From assembly GCF_015594925.2 (NCBI RefSeq), contig NZ_CP087590.1, positions 2,170,001 to 2,234,000 of the forward strand: a stretch of 64,000 nt of DNA, given 5' to 3'. Under the pieces are notes generated by a model. It was not told the origin of the DNA, searched no databases, and worked only from the letters and a program-made list of their open reading frames with translations. A program made the translations under genes and the position numbers. The stretch is from Vibrio sp. VB16 (GTDB lineage: Bacteria > Pseudomonadota > Gammaproteobacteria > Enterobacterales > Vibrionaceae). Position 1 is the first letter of the stretch; each line of letters starts with the position of its first letter. Below, one piece after another: positions 8,844 to 17,141 of the stretch.

Positions 8844-9611
8844 ATGGTCGAAACCACCAGCAGCATGATGTACAGCCTATCGGAATCGATCGAGGATTCT
8901 CCAGCGCCTATCTATGCCAGAGTAAAACAGGCCATCTGTGCGAAAATTGATAGCGGGGAATGGAAAACCGATCAGAGAGTACCGTCAGAATCTGAGATGG
9001 TGAAGGCCTTGGGTGTTAGCCGCATGACGGTAAATCGAGCCCTACGAGAGCTGACTGGCGAAGGCATATTGGCACGTCAACAAGGCGTCGGAACCTTCGT
9101 TGCGAAGAGCCTCCCAAAGAAAAAAGCGCATTCTGGTCTGTTCGAAGTCCACAACATTGCCGAAGAAATCGCGGCAAGAGGCCACCAGCACAAGGCCGAG
9201 TTAATAGAGCTGACGCAGTCTAAGGCCAACATGGAAGAGGCGATGAACCTTGGGGTTCGAACCAATCACCCCATTTTTCGTGCTCGCATTTTGCACCTAG
9301 AAAACGAGTCGCCGATTCAGATCGAAGAGCGTGTGGTCAACGCCACCCTCGCACCCGACTACGATAAGCAGGAATTTCAACATAACGCCACGTATGACTA
9401 CCTAATGAAGGTAGCCCCTATGACCGAAGGCGAACACCTTGTAGAAGCAGTAATAGCCACACCCGAAGAGTGCCAGCTATTGCAGATAGACATAAGTGAA
9501 CCCTGTTTGCAGATCAAACGCCGTACCTGGTCTAACGATCAACTGGTCACCACAGCGCGGCTTTTATCCCCCGGCTCTCGCTTTCAATTATTCGGTCATT
9601 TTGGACAGTAA
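8844..9611 (+). CDS. hutC: Histidine utilisation repressor HutC, GntR family
   Basis: A 255-residue GntR/HutC-subfamily repressor; urocanate is the usual inducer. The N-terminal winged helix includes IYARVKQAICAKIDSGEW, VPSESEMVKALGVSRMTVNRAL and REGT-like QQGVGTFV (about residues 25-90). The UTRA ligand domain follows, with IAARGHQHKAELIEL and IQIEERVVNATLAPDY, which is distinctive of HutC. The open frame extends far upstream to 8505, but ATG 8844 gives the normal length and leaves a 180-bp divergent promoter region containing operators. It represses the hut genes and probably itself. Confidence 0.92.
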   Translation: MVETTSSMMYSLSESIEDSPAPIYARVKQAICAKIDSGEWKTDQRVPSESEMVKALGVSRMTVNRALRELTGEGILARQQGVGTFVAKSLPKKKAHSGLFEVHNIAEEIAARGHQHKAELIELTQSKANMEEAMNLGVRTNHPIFRARILHLENESPIQIEERVVNATLAPDYDKQEFQHNATYDYLMKVAPMTEGEHLVEAVIATPEECQLLQIDISEPCLQIKRRTWSNDQLVTTARLLSPGSRFQLFGHFGQ

Positions 9612-9635
9612 ACTCGTTTAATAAACAGTCTGCTT

Positions 9636-9805
9636 CGTCAGTTCTGTTAGTTTTCGTCAGTTCTGTTAGTTTTCGTCATCACTGCCAGTACCCGTCATTC
9701 CTACCACCCTACGTCATCCATGCCCCCCTTCGTCATCCATGCCACCCTTCGTAATCCATGCCACCCTTCGTCATTCATGCCCCCTTCGTCATTCATGCCA
9801 GCCAA
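9636..9805. repeat. 19-bp tandem repeat array, nine units
   Basis: Units start at 9636, 9655, 9674, 9693, 9712, 9731, 9750, 9769 and 9787. All are 19 bp except the eighth, which is 18. Each begins CGTCA or CGTAA; the middle units read CGTCATCCATGCCACCCTT with small changes. The first two units are a diverged identical pair ending GTTAGTTTT-like. The array runs directly into the CGTCATCCCCATG start of the dispersed repeat at 9802. It is non-coding and lies just after hutC. Confidence 0.85.
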
Positions 9806-9896
9806 CGTCATCCCCATGAAAATGGGGATCTAATATCACCAAGATTCCCGTTTGCACGGGAATGACGAAGTATTTAGCACTAACCGAACAGCATTA
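9802..9896 (+). repeat. Dispersed 95-bp double-hairpin repeat, copy 1
   Basis: A 95-bp element with two short hairpins: CCCCATGAAAATGGGG and ATTCCCGTTTGCACGGGAAT. It is repeated at 10008-10102 with two visible mismatches, and inverted copies occur at 16016 and 18651. The second hairpin has the form ATTCCC-N8-GGGAAT. Confidence 0.9.
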
Positions 9897-10007
9897 CACG
9901 AAAGTAGGAATCTATTTCCCACCAGACTTCCGTTTGCACGCAATTATGTTCGGCCAACGGAATCGAATTTTGTCATCCCGACGAAGACTGACCTGTTTTC
10001 ACGACAA
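9897..10007. repeat. Degenerate spacer of the composite repeat
   Basis: The 111 bp between the two 95-bp copies contain decayed versions of the same motifs (GTAGGAATCT, TTCCGTTTGCACG, GTCATCCCGACGAAG). A related stretch, in inverted orientation, is found at about 16110-16175, which suggests the whole of 9802-10102 is one larger composite element with a partner after hutU. Confidence 0.6.
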
Positions 10008-10102
10008 CCAACGTCATCCCCATGAAAATGGGGATCTAATATCACCAAGATTCCCGTTTTCACGGGAATGACGAAGTATTTAGCACTAACCGAACAACAT
10101 TA
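10008..10102 (+). repeat. Dispersed 95-bp double-hairpin repeat, copy 2
   Basis: The second direct copy of the element at 9802, beginning CCAACGTCATCCCC and ending AACCGAACAACATTA. The inner hairpin here is the perfect ATTCCCGTTTTCACGGGAAT. It lies 170 bp upstream of the hutH operator. Confidence 0.9.
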
Positions 10103-10269
10103 GGTTTTCACGGGTGTGACGGAAAGGCATTATTGGTGGGCGATAGTGGCAATAAACAATGGTTTGTTTACGCCTAACGTTCACCCACCTTGCTTTTTTT
10201 GATCGAAACTCGCTACCTTTGCCTAAAAAACTTGCACTATTTAAGATTTACTTTTATTGTTTATAGCAA

Positions 10270-10283
10270 CTTGTATATACATG
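10270..10283. promoter_or_regulatory. Putative HutC operator in the hutH promoter
   Basis: CTTGTATATACATG matches the CTTGTCTATACAAG site before hutF at all but three positions and keeps dyad symmetry. It lies about 100 bp upstream of hutH, where it would control the hutHIGU transcript. Confidence 0.6.
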
Positions 10284-10319
10284 TAGCATCATCTTGTTAT
10301 TCCTAAATTGGAGTTACTC

Positions 10320-10427
10320 ATGAATGCAGCAAAAAAACGAAACAATAGATGTAATGGAGACGTGCCTGATGTTCGAATTGACAATAAATCCTGGAAAAAT
10401 CACCTTGCCAGAGCTACGCGAAATTAG
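10320..10427 (+). other. Short ORF overlapping the hutH start, possible leader
   Basis: ATG 10320 has a well-placed GGAG (10310-10313, 6 nt spacing) and opens a 35-codon frame that ends at TAG 10425-10427, overlapping hutH out of frame. A run of seven A (10331-10337) follows. Loss of one A would fuse this ATG in frame to hutH. It could be a translated leader, a slippage site or a decayed N-terminus; nothing in its composition shows it is a functional peptide. Confidence 0.3.
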
Positions 10428-11901
10428 CCGTAATTCGGTAAAATTGTCGCTGGATCAAAACGCGATTGAAGGGATTCACGCCAGCACGCAGATCGTAAAT
10501 GACGTGATTAAAGAGAACCGCACGGTTTATGGCATCAATACCGGTTTTGGCTTACTCGCGAATACTCGGATAGCCGAAGAAGACCTCGACACCTTGCAAC
10601 GCAGCATTGTTTTATCTCATGCGGCCGGCATTGGTAAGTTAATGAACGACGCAACGGTCAAAATGGTAATGGTGCTTAAGGTGAATAGCCTGGCGCGCGG
10701 TTTTTCTGGTATCCGTTTATCGGTTATCGAGGCACTTATCACGCTGATTAACAAAGAAGTGTACCCCTGCATCCCACAAAAAGGATCGGTCGGTGCTTCT
10801 GGCGACTTGGCTCCTTTAGCGCACATGAGCGCCGTATTGTTGGGCGAAGGTCAGGCGCGCTATAAAGGTGAAATCATTTCAGGGCAAGCGGCCTTAGCTA
10901 TTGCGGGTTTAGAGCCGATTACGTTAGCACCGAAAGAAGGCTTAGCACTGCTGAATGGTACCCAAGCCTCTACCGCTTTTGCTCTAGAAGGTCTGTTCCA
11001 TGCTGAAGACCTTTTTGCCTCCGCCGTTGTCTGTGGTTCATTGTCGGTTGAAGCGGCACTCGGTAGCCGCCGTCCTTTTGATGACCGTATCCATCAAGTC
11101 CGTGGGCACCAAACCCAGATTGATGTCGCCGAGGCCTATCGTCACTTACTCACGGAAAGCAGCGACTTAAGCGAATCACATGTCGATTGCGAGAAGGTTC
11201 AAGACCCCTACTCGCTGCGCTGTCAACCACAGGTAATGGGTGCCTGCTTAGACCAGATCCGTAACTCGGCAAAGACCCTATTAGTCGAGGCCAACGCCGT
11301 ATCCGACAATCCATTAGTCTTTGCCGCAGAGGGTGACATCCTGTCCGGTGGTAACTTCCATGCCGAGCCTGTTGCGTTTGCAGCGGATAACCTTGCGCTC
11401 GCGATTGCTGAAATTGGCAGCCTATCCGAGCGTCGTATGGCGTTACTCATCGATAGCAACCTTAGTAAGTTACCGCCGTTCCTTGTCAACAATGGCGGGG
11501 TTAACTCTGGCTTTATGATCGCACAGGTCACCGCCGCCGCCTTGGCGAGTGAAAATAAAACCTTCGCACATCCAGCTTCTGTGGACAGCCTACCCACCTC
11601 GGCAAATCAAGAGGACCATGTTTCTATGGCGACCTTCGCCGCCCGCCGACTGAAAGACATGTCCGAGAACACGCGGGGTATCTTGGCAGTAGAGATACTC
11701 TCTGCGGTTCAAGGTTTGGATTTTCGTGCCCCGCTTAAATCGACAGAACGGCTTGAACAAGTGCGAGCAGAGCTTCGCGCTCGTGTGCCGTTTTATGACA
11801 AAGACCGTTACTTTGCGGCTGATATTGAAAAAGCCAATGACCTGTTGATACAGGCGGTCCACAACGACCTTATGCCTGCCGGTTTATTACCGAGTAGCTA
11901 A
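10369..11901 (+). CDS. hutH: Histidine ammonia-lyase HutH
   Basis: A 510-residue lyase that converts L-histidine to urocanate and ammonia. The MIO electrophile tripeptide Ala-Ser-Gly is seen in GSVGASGDLAPLAHM (about residues 141-155), with further family blocks YGINTGFG and QEDHVSMAT. ATG 10369 (MFELTINPGK) is chosen over ATG 10324 because it gives the usual 510-residue length and has GGAG 9 nt upstream. It is the first gene of hutH-hutI-hutG-hutU, whose genes overlap or abut, implying one transcript under the operator at 10270. Confidence 0.95.
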   Translation: MFELTINPGKITLPELREISRNSVKLSLDQNAIEGIHASTQIVNDVIKENRTVYGINTGFGLLANTRIAEEDLDTLQRSIVLSHAAGIGKLMNDATVKMVMVLKVNSLARGFSGIRLSVIEALITLINKEVYPCIPQKGSVGASGDLAPLAHMSAVLLGEGQARYKGEIISGQAALAIAGLEPITLAPKEGLALLNGTQASTAFALEGLFHAEDLFASAVVCGSLSVEAALGSRRPFDDRIHQVRGHQTQIDVAEAYRHLLTESSDLSESHVDCEKVQDPYSLRCQPQVMGACLDQIRNSAKTLLVEANAVSDNPLVFAAEGDILSGGNFHAEPVAFAADNLALAIAEIGSLSERRMALLIDSNLSKLPPFLVNNGGVNSGFMIAQVTAAALASENKTFAHPASVDSLPTSANQEDHVSMATFAARRLKDMSENTRGILAVEILSAVQGLDFRAPLKSTERLEQVRAELRARVPFYDKDRYFAADIEKANDLLIQAVHNDLMPAGLLPSS

Positions 11902-11915
11902 TGCCAGAGGTGACT

Positions 11916-13139
11916 ATGAACAACACGCTAACATTTGATTCAATCTGGCATGGTTTTCATGTCGCCACCATGGTTGATGGCCAATATCAGGTGATCGAAA
12001 ACGCCGCCATAGGGGTAACAAACCAATGTATTAGCTGGATCGGCAAACAAGCGGAACTGCCCGCCTATCAAGCCCAGTCCGAGCATGATCTTGGTGGCGG
12101 TTGGGTAACGCCGGGTCTAATCGATTGCCACACCCATTTGGTTTTTGGTGGCAACCGTGCCAATGAGTTTGAACAGAGATTAAATGGCGTCAGCTACAAA
12201 ACCCTGTCTGAAAACGGAGGGGGTATTGCTTCTTCGGTCAGATCAACCCGTGAAGAAAGCCATCAGCAATTGTTCGACTCTGCAAAACGTCGACTGCTTG
12301 CGCTAATGAAAGACGGCGTGACCACGGTGGAGATAAAATCCGGCTATGGTTTATCCCTAGAGCATGAAAGCAAGATGCTACAGGTGGCTCGGTCATTGGG
12401 CGCTGAACACGCCGTTGATATCAGAACCACCTGCTTAGCCGCCCATGCTCTGCCACCAGAATATATCAACCGCCCAGATGACTATATTGATTACCTGTGC
12501 GATGAACTATTGCCAGAGATACACAGACTGGGGCTTGCCGACGCCATCGATGCATTTTGTGAAGGTATAGGATTTAGCCCGGCTCAGGTCGAGCGTTATT
12601 TTTCTGCCGCGCAGTCGCTTGGCATGCCCGTTAAGCTTCACGCAGAACAACTCTCTTCTCTTGGTGGTGCGTCGCTCGCGGCTCGCTATCAGGCGCTTTC
12701 CGCTGACCATTTAGAATACATCACCGAGCAAGATGTGGCCGCAATGGCAAAACATGGCACGGTCGCCGTGTTATTACCCGGTGCTTTTTTCACGCTAAAA
12801 GAGACGCAAAAACCCCCTATCGACTTGCTGCGTCGATACCAAGTTCCGATAGCCATTGCAACGGATGCCAACCCCGGCACGTCACCTGTCCTGTCACTGC
12901 GACTGATGATGAATATGGCCTGTACCCTTTTTGACCTAACCCCTGAAGAAGCCTTGGCTGGAACCACCGTTCACGCGGCTAAAGCGCTTGGTTTATCCAG
13001 TACCCATGGCGAACTCGGGATAGGGAAAGTGGCTGATTTTATCTGTTGGGACGTTGAAAGCCCCGGCGAACTCAGTTATTGGCTTGGTGGCAATCTGGTT
13101 AAAACTCGTGTCAAATCCGGAGAGGTATGCCATGTCTAG
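11916..13139 (+). CDS. hutI: Imidazolonepropionase HutI
   Basis: A 407-residue amidohydrolase that opens 4-imidazolone-5-propanoate to N-formimidoyl-L-glutamate, the third pathway step. GLIDCHTHLVFGGNRANEFEQRLNG (about residues 66-90) contains the HxH metal pair and the family signature. KLHAEQ, SADHLE and ATDANPGTSP supply the remaining metal and substrate positions. ATG 11916 is preferred because AGAGG lies 5 nt upstream; ATG 11901, which overlaps the hutH stop as TAATG, would add five residues. The 3' end overlaps hutG by 8 nt. Confidence 0.94.
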   Translation: MNNTLTFDSIWHGFHVATMVDGQYQVIENAAIGVTNQCISWIGKQAELPAYQAQSEHDLGGGWVTPGLIDCHTHLVFGGNRANEFEQRLNGVSYKTLSENGGGIASSVRSTREESHQQLFDSAKRRLLALMKDGVTTVEIKSGYGLSLEHESKMLQVARSLGAEHAVDIRTTCLAAHALPPEYINRPDDYIDYLCDELLPEIHRLGLADAIDAFCEGIGFSPAQVERYFSAAQSLGMPVKLHAEQLSSLGGASLAARYQALSADHLEYITEQDVAAMAKHGTVAVLLPGAFFTLKETQKPPIDLLRRYQVPIAIATDANPGTSPVLSLRLMMNMACTLFDLTPEEALAGTTVHAAKALGLSSTHGELGIGKVADFICWDVESPGELSYWLGGNLVKTRVKSGEVCHV

Positions 13140-13977
13140 AATCGAAAATTCTTATCACTTTGTTCAAGGCGACAGCCCTATTTTGGTGAGTATTCCTCAT
13201 GCCGGTCTGTCCCTGTTACCAGAGATGAACAAGGTACTGAGTAAAGAAGCGAAAACGCTGCCGGATACCGATTGGTACGTGACCGAACTGTACGATTTTT
13301 TGTCCGATCTCAATGTCGGTGTGATCAGCGCTAACTATTCGCGTTACGTGATCGACTTGAATCGTCCGGTCGATGACAAACCCTTATACAGCAGTAAAAC
13401 AACCGGGCTTTTCCCTGAAATTTCATTCTCTGATCAGCCCGTATTTATAGGTGATAGGCAGCATAGTGAGTCGAGAAAAGACCAGATAAAAACCGAGGTT
13501 TGGCAGCCTTATCATCAAAAAATCACTTCTGAACTGGCCCGTATTAAGGCCAAGTTTGGTTATGCCATCTTATTTGATGCCCACAGTATCGCGGCAGAAG
13601 TACCGATGTTGTTTGATGGCCGGTTGCCCGACTTTAACTTTGGTACCAATGCTGGCGATGCTTGCTCAGACCATTTGTTAGCAAGCGTCAATAACGTCAT
13701 TGCGACCAGCGGCTATAGCCATGTCTGCAATGGTCGCTTTAAGGGCGGACATATCACGCGCTTTTTTGGTCGACCAGACCAAGATATTCACGCTATACAA
13801 CTGGAGCTATCTCAAGCGACCTACCTACAAGATAGTGTCGAAGGCTATCGGTTAGATAGCGCAAAGAAACAACAAATCAGCCCACTCTTAAAGCAGATGA
13901 TTAACGCGTTATTAGAGGCAGCGGCACAATTGTATTCCCTAGAGAAAAAGAACAGAAACGAGGCCTATGATGAGTGA
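13132..13977 (+). CDS. hutG: N-formylglutamate deformylase HutG
   Basis: A 281-residue N-formylglutamate amidohydrolase that releases formate and L-glutamate, the last step of the five-step route. SIPHAG near residue 20, VIDLNRP near residue 75 and LFDAHSI near residue 145 are the zinc and substrate motifs of this family, which is unrelated to the arginase-like formimidoylglutamase that shares the name HutG in other bacteria. ATG 13132 overlaps the hutI stop and has AGAGG upstream; the open frame to 13054 is overlap only. Pairing with hutF confirms the formylglutamate branch. Confidence 0.93.
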   Translation: MSRIENSYHFVQGDSPILVSIPHAGLSLLPEMNKVLSKEAKTLPDTDWYVTELYDFLSDLNVGVISANYSRYVIDLNRPVDDKPLYSSKTTGLFPEISFSDQPVFIGDRQHSESRKDQIKTEVWQPYHQKITSELARIKAKFGYAILFDAHSIAAEVPMLFDGRLPDFNFGTNAGDACSDHLLASVNNVIATSGYSHVCNGRFKGGHITRFFGRPDQDIHAIQLELSQATYLQDSVEGYRLDSAKKQQISPLLKQMINALLEAAAQLYSLEKKNRNEAYDE

Positions 13978-15976
13978 AATGAGTTTTCAGGAGATGGTTT
14001 TAGAGGGTATCCCTAAGATTCTTCCCCCAAAAAGAGAGAGGGATGAAAGCCTAAGCCATCCTCCGAAAAGAAAAGACATTCTGACGAAAAGTGAGAAAAA
14101 ATTGGCCGTCAAGAATGCGCTCAGATATTTTGAAGCTGAACATCATGCTGTACTCGCGGAAGAGTTTTACCAAGAGCTAGAGACCTTTGGTCGAATCTAT
14201 ATGTATCGGTTTATGCCGTCTTACGTGATCTCTGCTAGATCGATCGACGAGTTTCCACACCGATGTAAGCAAGCGGCTGCGATTATGCTCATGCTAAGCA
14301 ACAACCTTGATAACGCGATTGCACAACACCCTGAAGAGCTGATTACCTATGGTGGAAATGGGTCCGTATTCTCAAACTGGATCCAGTATCGGCTTACCAT
14401 GAAATACCTCGCCGAGATGACCGACGAGCAAACATTGGTTTTATATTCTGGTCATCCTATGGGGCTGTTTCCTTCCCATAAAGACGCACCAAGGGTCGTG
14501 GTCACAAACGGTATGATGGTGCCGAACTATTCCAAACCCGATGACTGGGAAAAGTTTAACGCCTTAGGGGTGACCCAATATGGGCAGATGACCGCCGGTT
14601 CGTTTATGTATATTGGCCCGCAAGGCATTGTGCATGGCACGACGATTACCGTTTTGAATGCGGCCCGAATGATAGAGGATCGTGACCAATCCAAGCTCCC
14701 TATTTTTGTGACCTCTGGCTTAGGTGGAATGAGCGGCGCGCAACCAAAAGCGGCGGTTATCGCCAAAACCATTGGTATCGTGGCGGAAGTGAACCCGAAA
14801 GCAGCGTATAAAAGGTTGGAGCAAGGTTGGGTTGACGAAGTGTATGAAGAAATGGACAAAATGATCGCCAGAGTGAAGCGAGCGGTGGAAGAAAAAACGC
14901 CGGTTTCTTTGGCCTATCTTGGCAATATCGTCGACCTCTGGGAGCGGTTCGTTATCGAAGATATTACCATCGACCTTGGCTCTGATCAGACATCGCTGCA
15001 TAACCCTTGGGCGGGTGGCTATTACCCGGTTGGGTATAGCTTTGAACAGTCCAATGAAATGATGGCAAGCAAGCCCGAGGAGTTTAAGAAGGCTGTGCAG
15101 GTCTCACTTAAAAGGCACGTCGATGCGATCAATAAGCTAACAGCCAAAGGGATGTACTTCTTTGATTACGGCAACGCATTTCTACTTGAATCTGGCCGAG
15201 CGGGTGCCGATATCATGAAAGAAGATGGAACCTTTAGGTACCCTTCTTATGTTCAGGACATCATGGGCCCTCTCTGTTTTGATTATGGCTTTGGGCCATT
15301 TAGATGGGTCTGTTCTTCTTCCGATCCAAAAGATCTCGATATGACGGACAGGATAGCCGGTGATGTGCTTGAAGCGATGTACAACGAAGCACCCTCTGAA
15401 ATCAAACAACAGATAGCCGATAACCTACTTTGGATCAGAGAGGCGAAGCAGAACAAACTCGTTGTTGGCTCACAGGCGCGCATTTTATACGCGGATGCCG
15501 AAGGGCGAATGCGGATTGCAGAGGCGTTTAATGACGCCGTTAAGCAAGGGATAATCTCGGCTCCCGTCATTCTTGGGCGCGACCACCACGATGTATCCGG
15601 TACCGATTCACCTTATAGAGAAACGTCGAACATCTATGACGGCTCACAATTTACCGCAGACATGGCAATTCACAACGTGATTGGTGATTCATTCCGTGGC
15701 GCTACCTGGGTAAGTATTCACAACGGCGGCGGTGTTGGCTGGGGCGAAGTAACCAATGGTGGCTTTGGTATGATGCTTGACGGCTCAGAAGATTGCGACC
15801 GAAGAGTAAAATCGATGCTCCATTGGGATGTGAATAACGGCATATCGCGAAGAAGCTGGGCGAGAAATGATGGCGCTATTTTTGCGATTAAAAGAGCAAT
15901 GGCCGCCGAACCTAGGTTAACGGTAACCATCCCAACGGTTGCCGATGATGCATTACTCGATAGCGTTATAAAATAA
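13970..15976 (+). CDS. hutU: Urocanate hydratase HutU, long (eukaryote-like) form
   Basis: A 668-residue urocanase that hydrates urocanate to imidazolonepropionate using tightly bound NAD+. Most bacterial urocanases have about 555 residues; this one has an N-terminal extension of roughly 110 residues and extra internal sequence, as in vertebrate UROC1. Blocks YGGNGSVFSNW, LYSGHPMGLFPS, TAGSFMYIGPQGIVHGT and GLGGMSGAQPKA are readily aligned to the eukaryotic enzyme from memory. The C-terminal half includes GRDHHDVSGTDSPYRETSN. ATG 13970 is favoured over 13967 by spacing to GAGG. It is the last gene of the operon. Confidence 0.93.
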   Translation: MSEMSFQEMVLEGIPKILPPKRERDESLSHPPKRKDILTKSEKKLAVKNALRYFEAEHHAVLAEEFYQELETFGRIYMYRFMPSYVISARSIDEFPHRCKQAAAIMLMLSNNLDNAIAQHPEELITYGGNGSVFSNWIQYRLTMKYLAEMTDEQTLVLYSGHPMGLFPSHKDAPRVVVTNGMMVPNYSKPDDWEKFNALGVTQYGQMTAGSFMYIGPQGIVHGTTITVLNAARMIEDRDQSKLPIFVTSGLGGMSGAQPKAAVIAKTIGIVAEVNPKAAYKRLEQGWVDEVYEEMDKMIARVKRAVEEKTPVSLAYLGNIVDLWERFVIEDITIDLGSDQTSLHNPWAGGYYPVGYSFEQSNEMMASKPEEFKKAVQVSLKRHVDAINKLTAKGMYFFDYGNAFLLESGRAGADIMKEDGTFRYPSYVQDIMGPLCFDYGFGPFRWVCSSSDPKDLDMTDRIAGDVLEAMYNEAPSEIKQQIADNLLWIREAKQNKLVVGSQARILYADAEGRMRIAEAFNDAVKQGIISAPVILGRDHHDVSGTDSPYRETSNIYDGSQFTADMAIHNVIGDSFRGATWVSIHNGGGVGWGEVTNGGFGMMLDGSEDCDRRVKSMLHWDVNNGISRRSWARNDGAIFAIKRAMAAEPRLTVTIPTVADDALLDSVIK

Positions 15977-15983
15977 GGAGCCT

Positions 15984-15999
15984 TGGGGGCTTGCCCCCA
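15984..15999. terminator. GC-rich hairpin after hutU
   Basis: GGGGGC (15985-15990) pairs with GCCCCC (15993-15998), giving a very short strong hairpin 8 bp after the hutU stop. No T run follows on the + strand, so intrinsic termination is possible but not proven. Confidence 0.45.
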
Positions 16000-16015
16000 T
16001 AAAAACGTAAAGCGG

Positions 16016-16102
16016 TTCGGTTAGTACTAAATACTTCGTCATTCCCGTGAAAACGGGAATCTTGGTGGTATTAGATCCCCATTTTCATGGGGATGACGCT
16101 GG
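16016..16102 (-). repeat. Dispersed double-hairpin repeat, copy 3 (inverted)
   Basis: The reverse complement of the element at 9802 and 10008: TTCGGTTAG, ATTCCCGTGAAAACGGGAAT, CCCCATTTTCATGGGG and GATGACG follow in the inverse order. With the upstream copies it flanks the hutHIGU operon as an inverted pair. Confidence 0.88.
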
Positions 16103-16489
16103 TTTTCGTGAGGACGACGAAATTCGATAACGTTGACCGAACGGCATTGCGTGAAAGCAGGAATCTTGCTGATATTATCATCAAAATGACGAATTACCGA
16201 ACCGCTGTTCATATAGGTGGGGATCTAATTCTAGTCAGTTTTAACTTGGTTAATAGATAACATGTAGAAAATTCTCGTTTTCACAGGAATCTTGGTAGTA
16301 CATATAGCCATAAAAAACAGATATTCTATCTCTTATGCTAATGTTATATCGTAATGAGACAGCAACACAAAACACACTAACCCAGTAACGATATTCAAAA
16401 AATAATGACGAAATTTTGCGTCTTTTCACGGATAGTTCCGTCTTAGTCAGAGTATCGAAAATAGTTATTTAAGTTGAGATCCGGTTTGT
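16103..16489. other. Intergenic region with decayed repeat fragments
   Basis: From 16103 to about 16310 there are degenerate pieces of the composite repeat (AATTCGATAACGTTGACCGA, GTGAAAGCAGGAATCTT, CTCGTTTTCACAGGAATCTT) matching the inverted form of 9897-9990. From 16310 to 16489 the sequence is AT-rich and should hold the sigZ promoter. I see no gene. Confidence 0.6.
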
Positions 16490-17029
16490 ATGATATCTGA
16501 ATGGCAAAATCACAAGGCACAACTTCGTCATTACGTCAGCAAACGTATTGATGACACTGATGCCGTGGATGACATCCTGCAAGATGTCTACATCAAAGCC
16601 AGTGGCAACCTGCATCAATTGAAGTCAAAAGGCAGCCTCAAAAGTTGGCTATTTCGTATCGCCCACAATACGATCATGGACTTTTATCGAGATCGCCAGC
16701 CATATGAAGCGTTGCCAGAAGACCTGATTGCTGAGGACGAGGATACCGGCAAACAAGCACGTGAGGAATTGGCAGAATGCTTACGCCCCTTAATTGATGA
16801 ACTGCCAGAAAAATATGGCACACCACTCCGATTGGCAGAGCTAGAAGGCGTTTCACAACAAGGTATTGCTGATCAGCTTGGTTTGTCACTATCAGGCGCA
16901 AAGAGCCGAGTACAACGAAGTCGTGTGAAATTTCGAGAACAGATGATGGCCTGTTGTGATTTTGAAGTCGGTCAAGATGGTATAACCGACTACTCACCAA
17001 AAGACCCAACCAGACAGAGAAATTGTTAG
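16490..17029 (+). CDS. sigZ: ECF RNA polymerase sigma factor, SigZ-like
   Basis: A 179-residue sigma-70 family factor of the extracytoplasmic-function class. Region 2 spans about residues 10-75 (DDTDAVDDILQDVYIKA, LKSWLFRIAHNTIMDFYR). Region 4 spans about residues 110-155 (PEKYGTPLRLAELEGVSQQGIADQLGLSLSGAKSRVQRSR). The motif CCDFEV near residue 162 matches the C-terminal cysteine pair typical of SigZ proteins and could bind metal or sense thiols. No anti-sigma factor gene is adjacent. It lies 112 bp before the glutathione synthetase gene on the same strand, so it may control or be co-expressed with it. Confidence 0.85.
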   Translation: MISEWQNHKAQLRHYVSKRIDDTDAVDDILQDVYIKASGNLHQLKSKGSLKSWLFRIAHNTIMDFYRDRQPYEALPEDLIAEDEDTGKQAREELAECLRPLIDELPEKYGTPLRLAELEGVSQQGIADQLGLSLSGAKSRVQRSRVKFREQMMACCDFEVGQDGITDYSPKDPTRQRNC

Positions 17030-17141
17030 TCGCACACAATTAGCAAACATAATATTTTCGATATAGGTAACCTGCTATCTCGCGCGTAACTGGGTATGTA
17101 AACCTGTTACGCGGTAAAGAAAAGATATTTTTGGAGTAACA

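Noticed and set aside
9636..9805. CRISPR array
   Set aside because: The units are contiguous 19-bp repeats without unique spacers, and there are no cas genes.
9862..10071. 69-codon open frame in the repeat region
   Set aside because: It lies wholly inside the dispersed hairpin repeats and is explained by their sequence.
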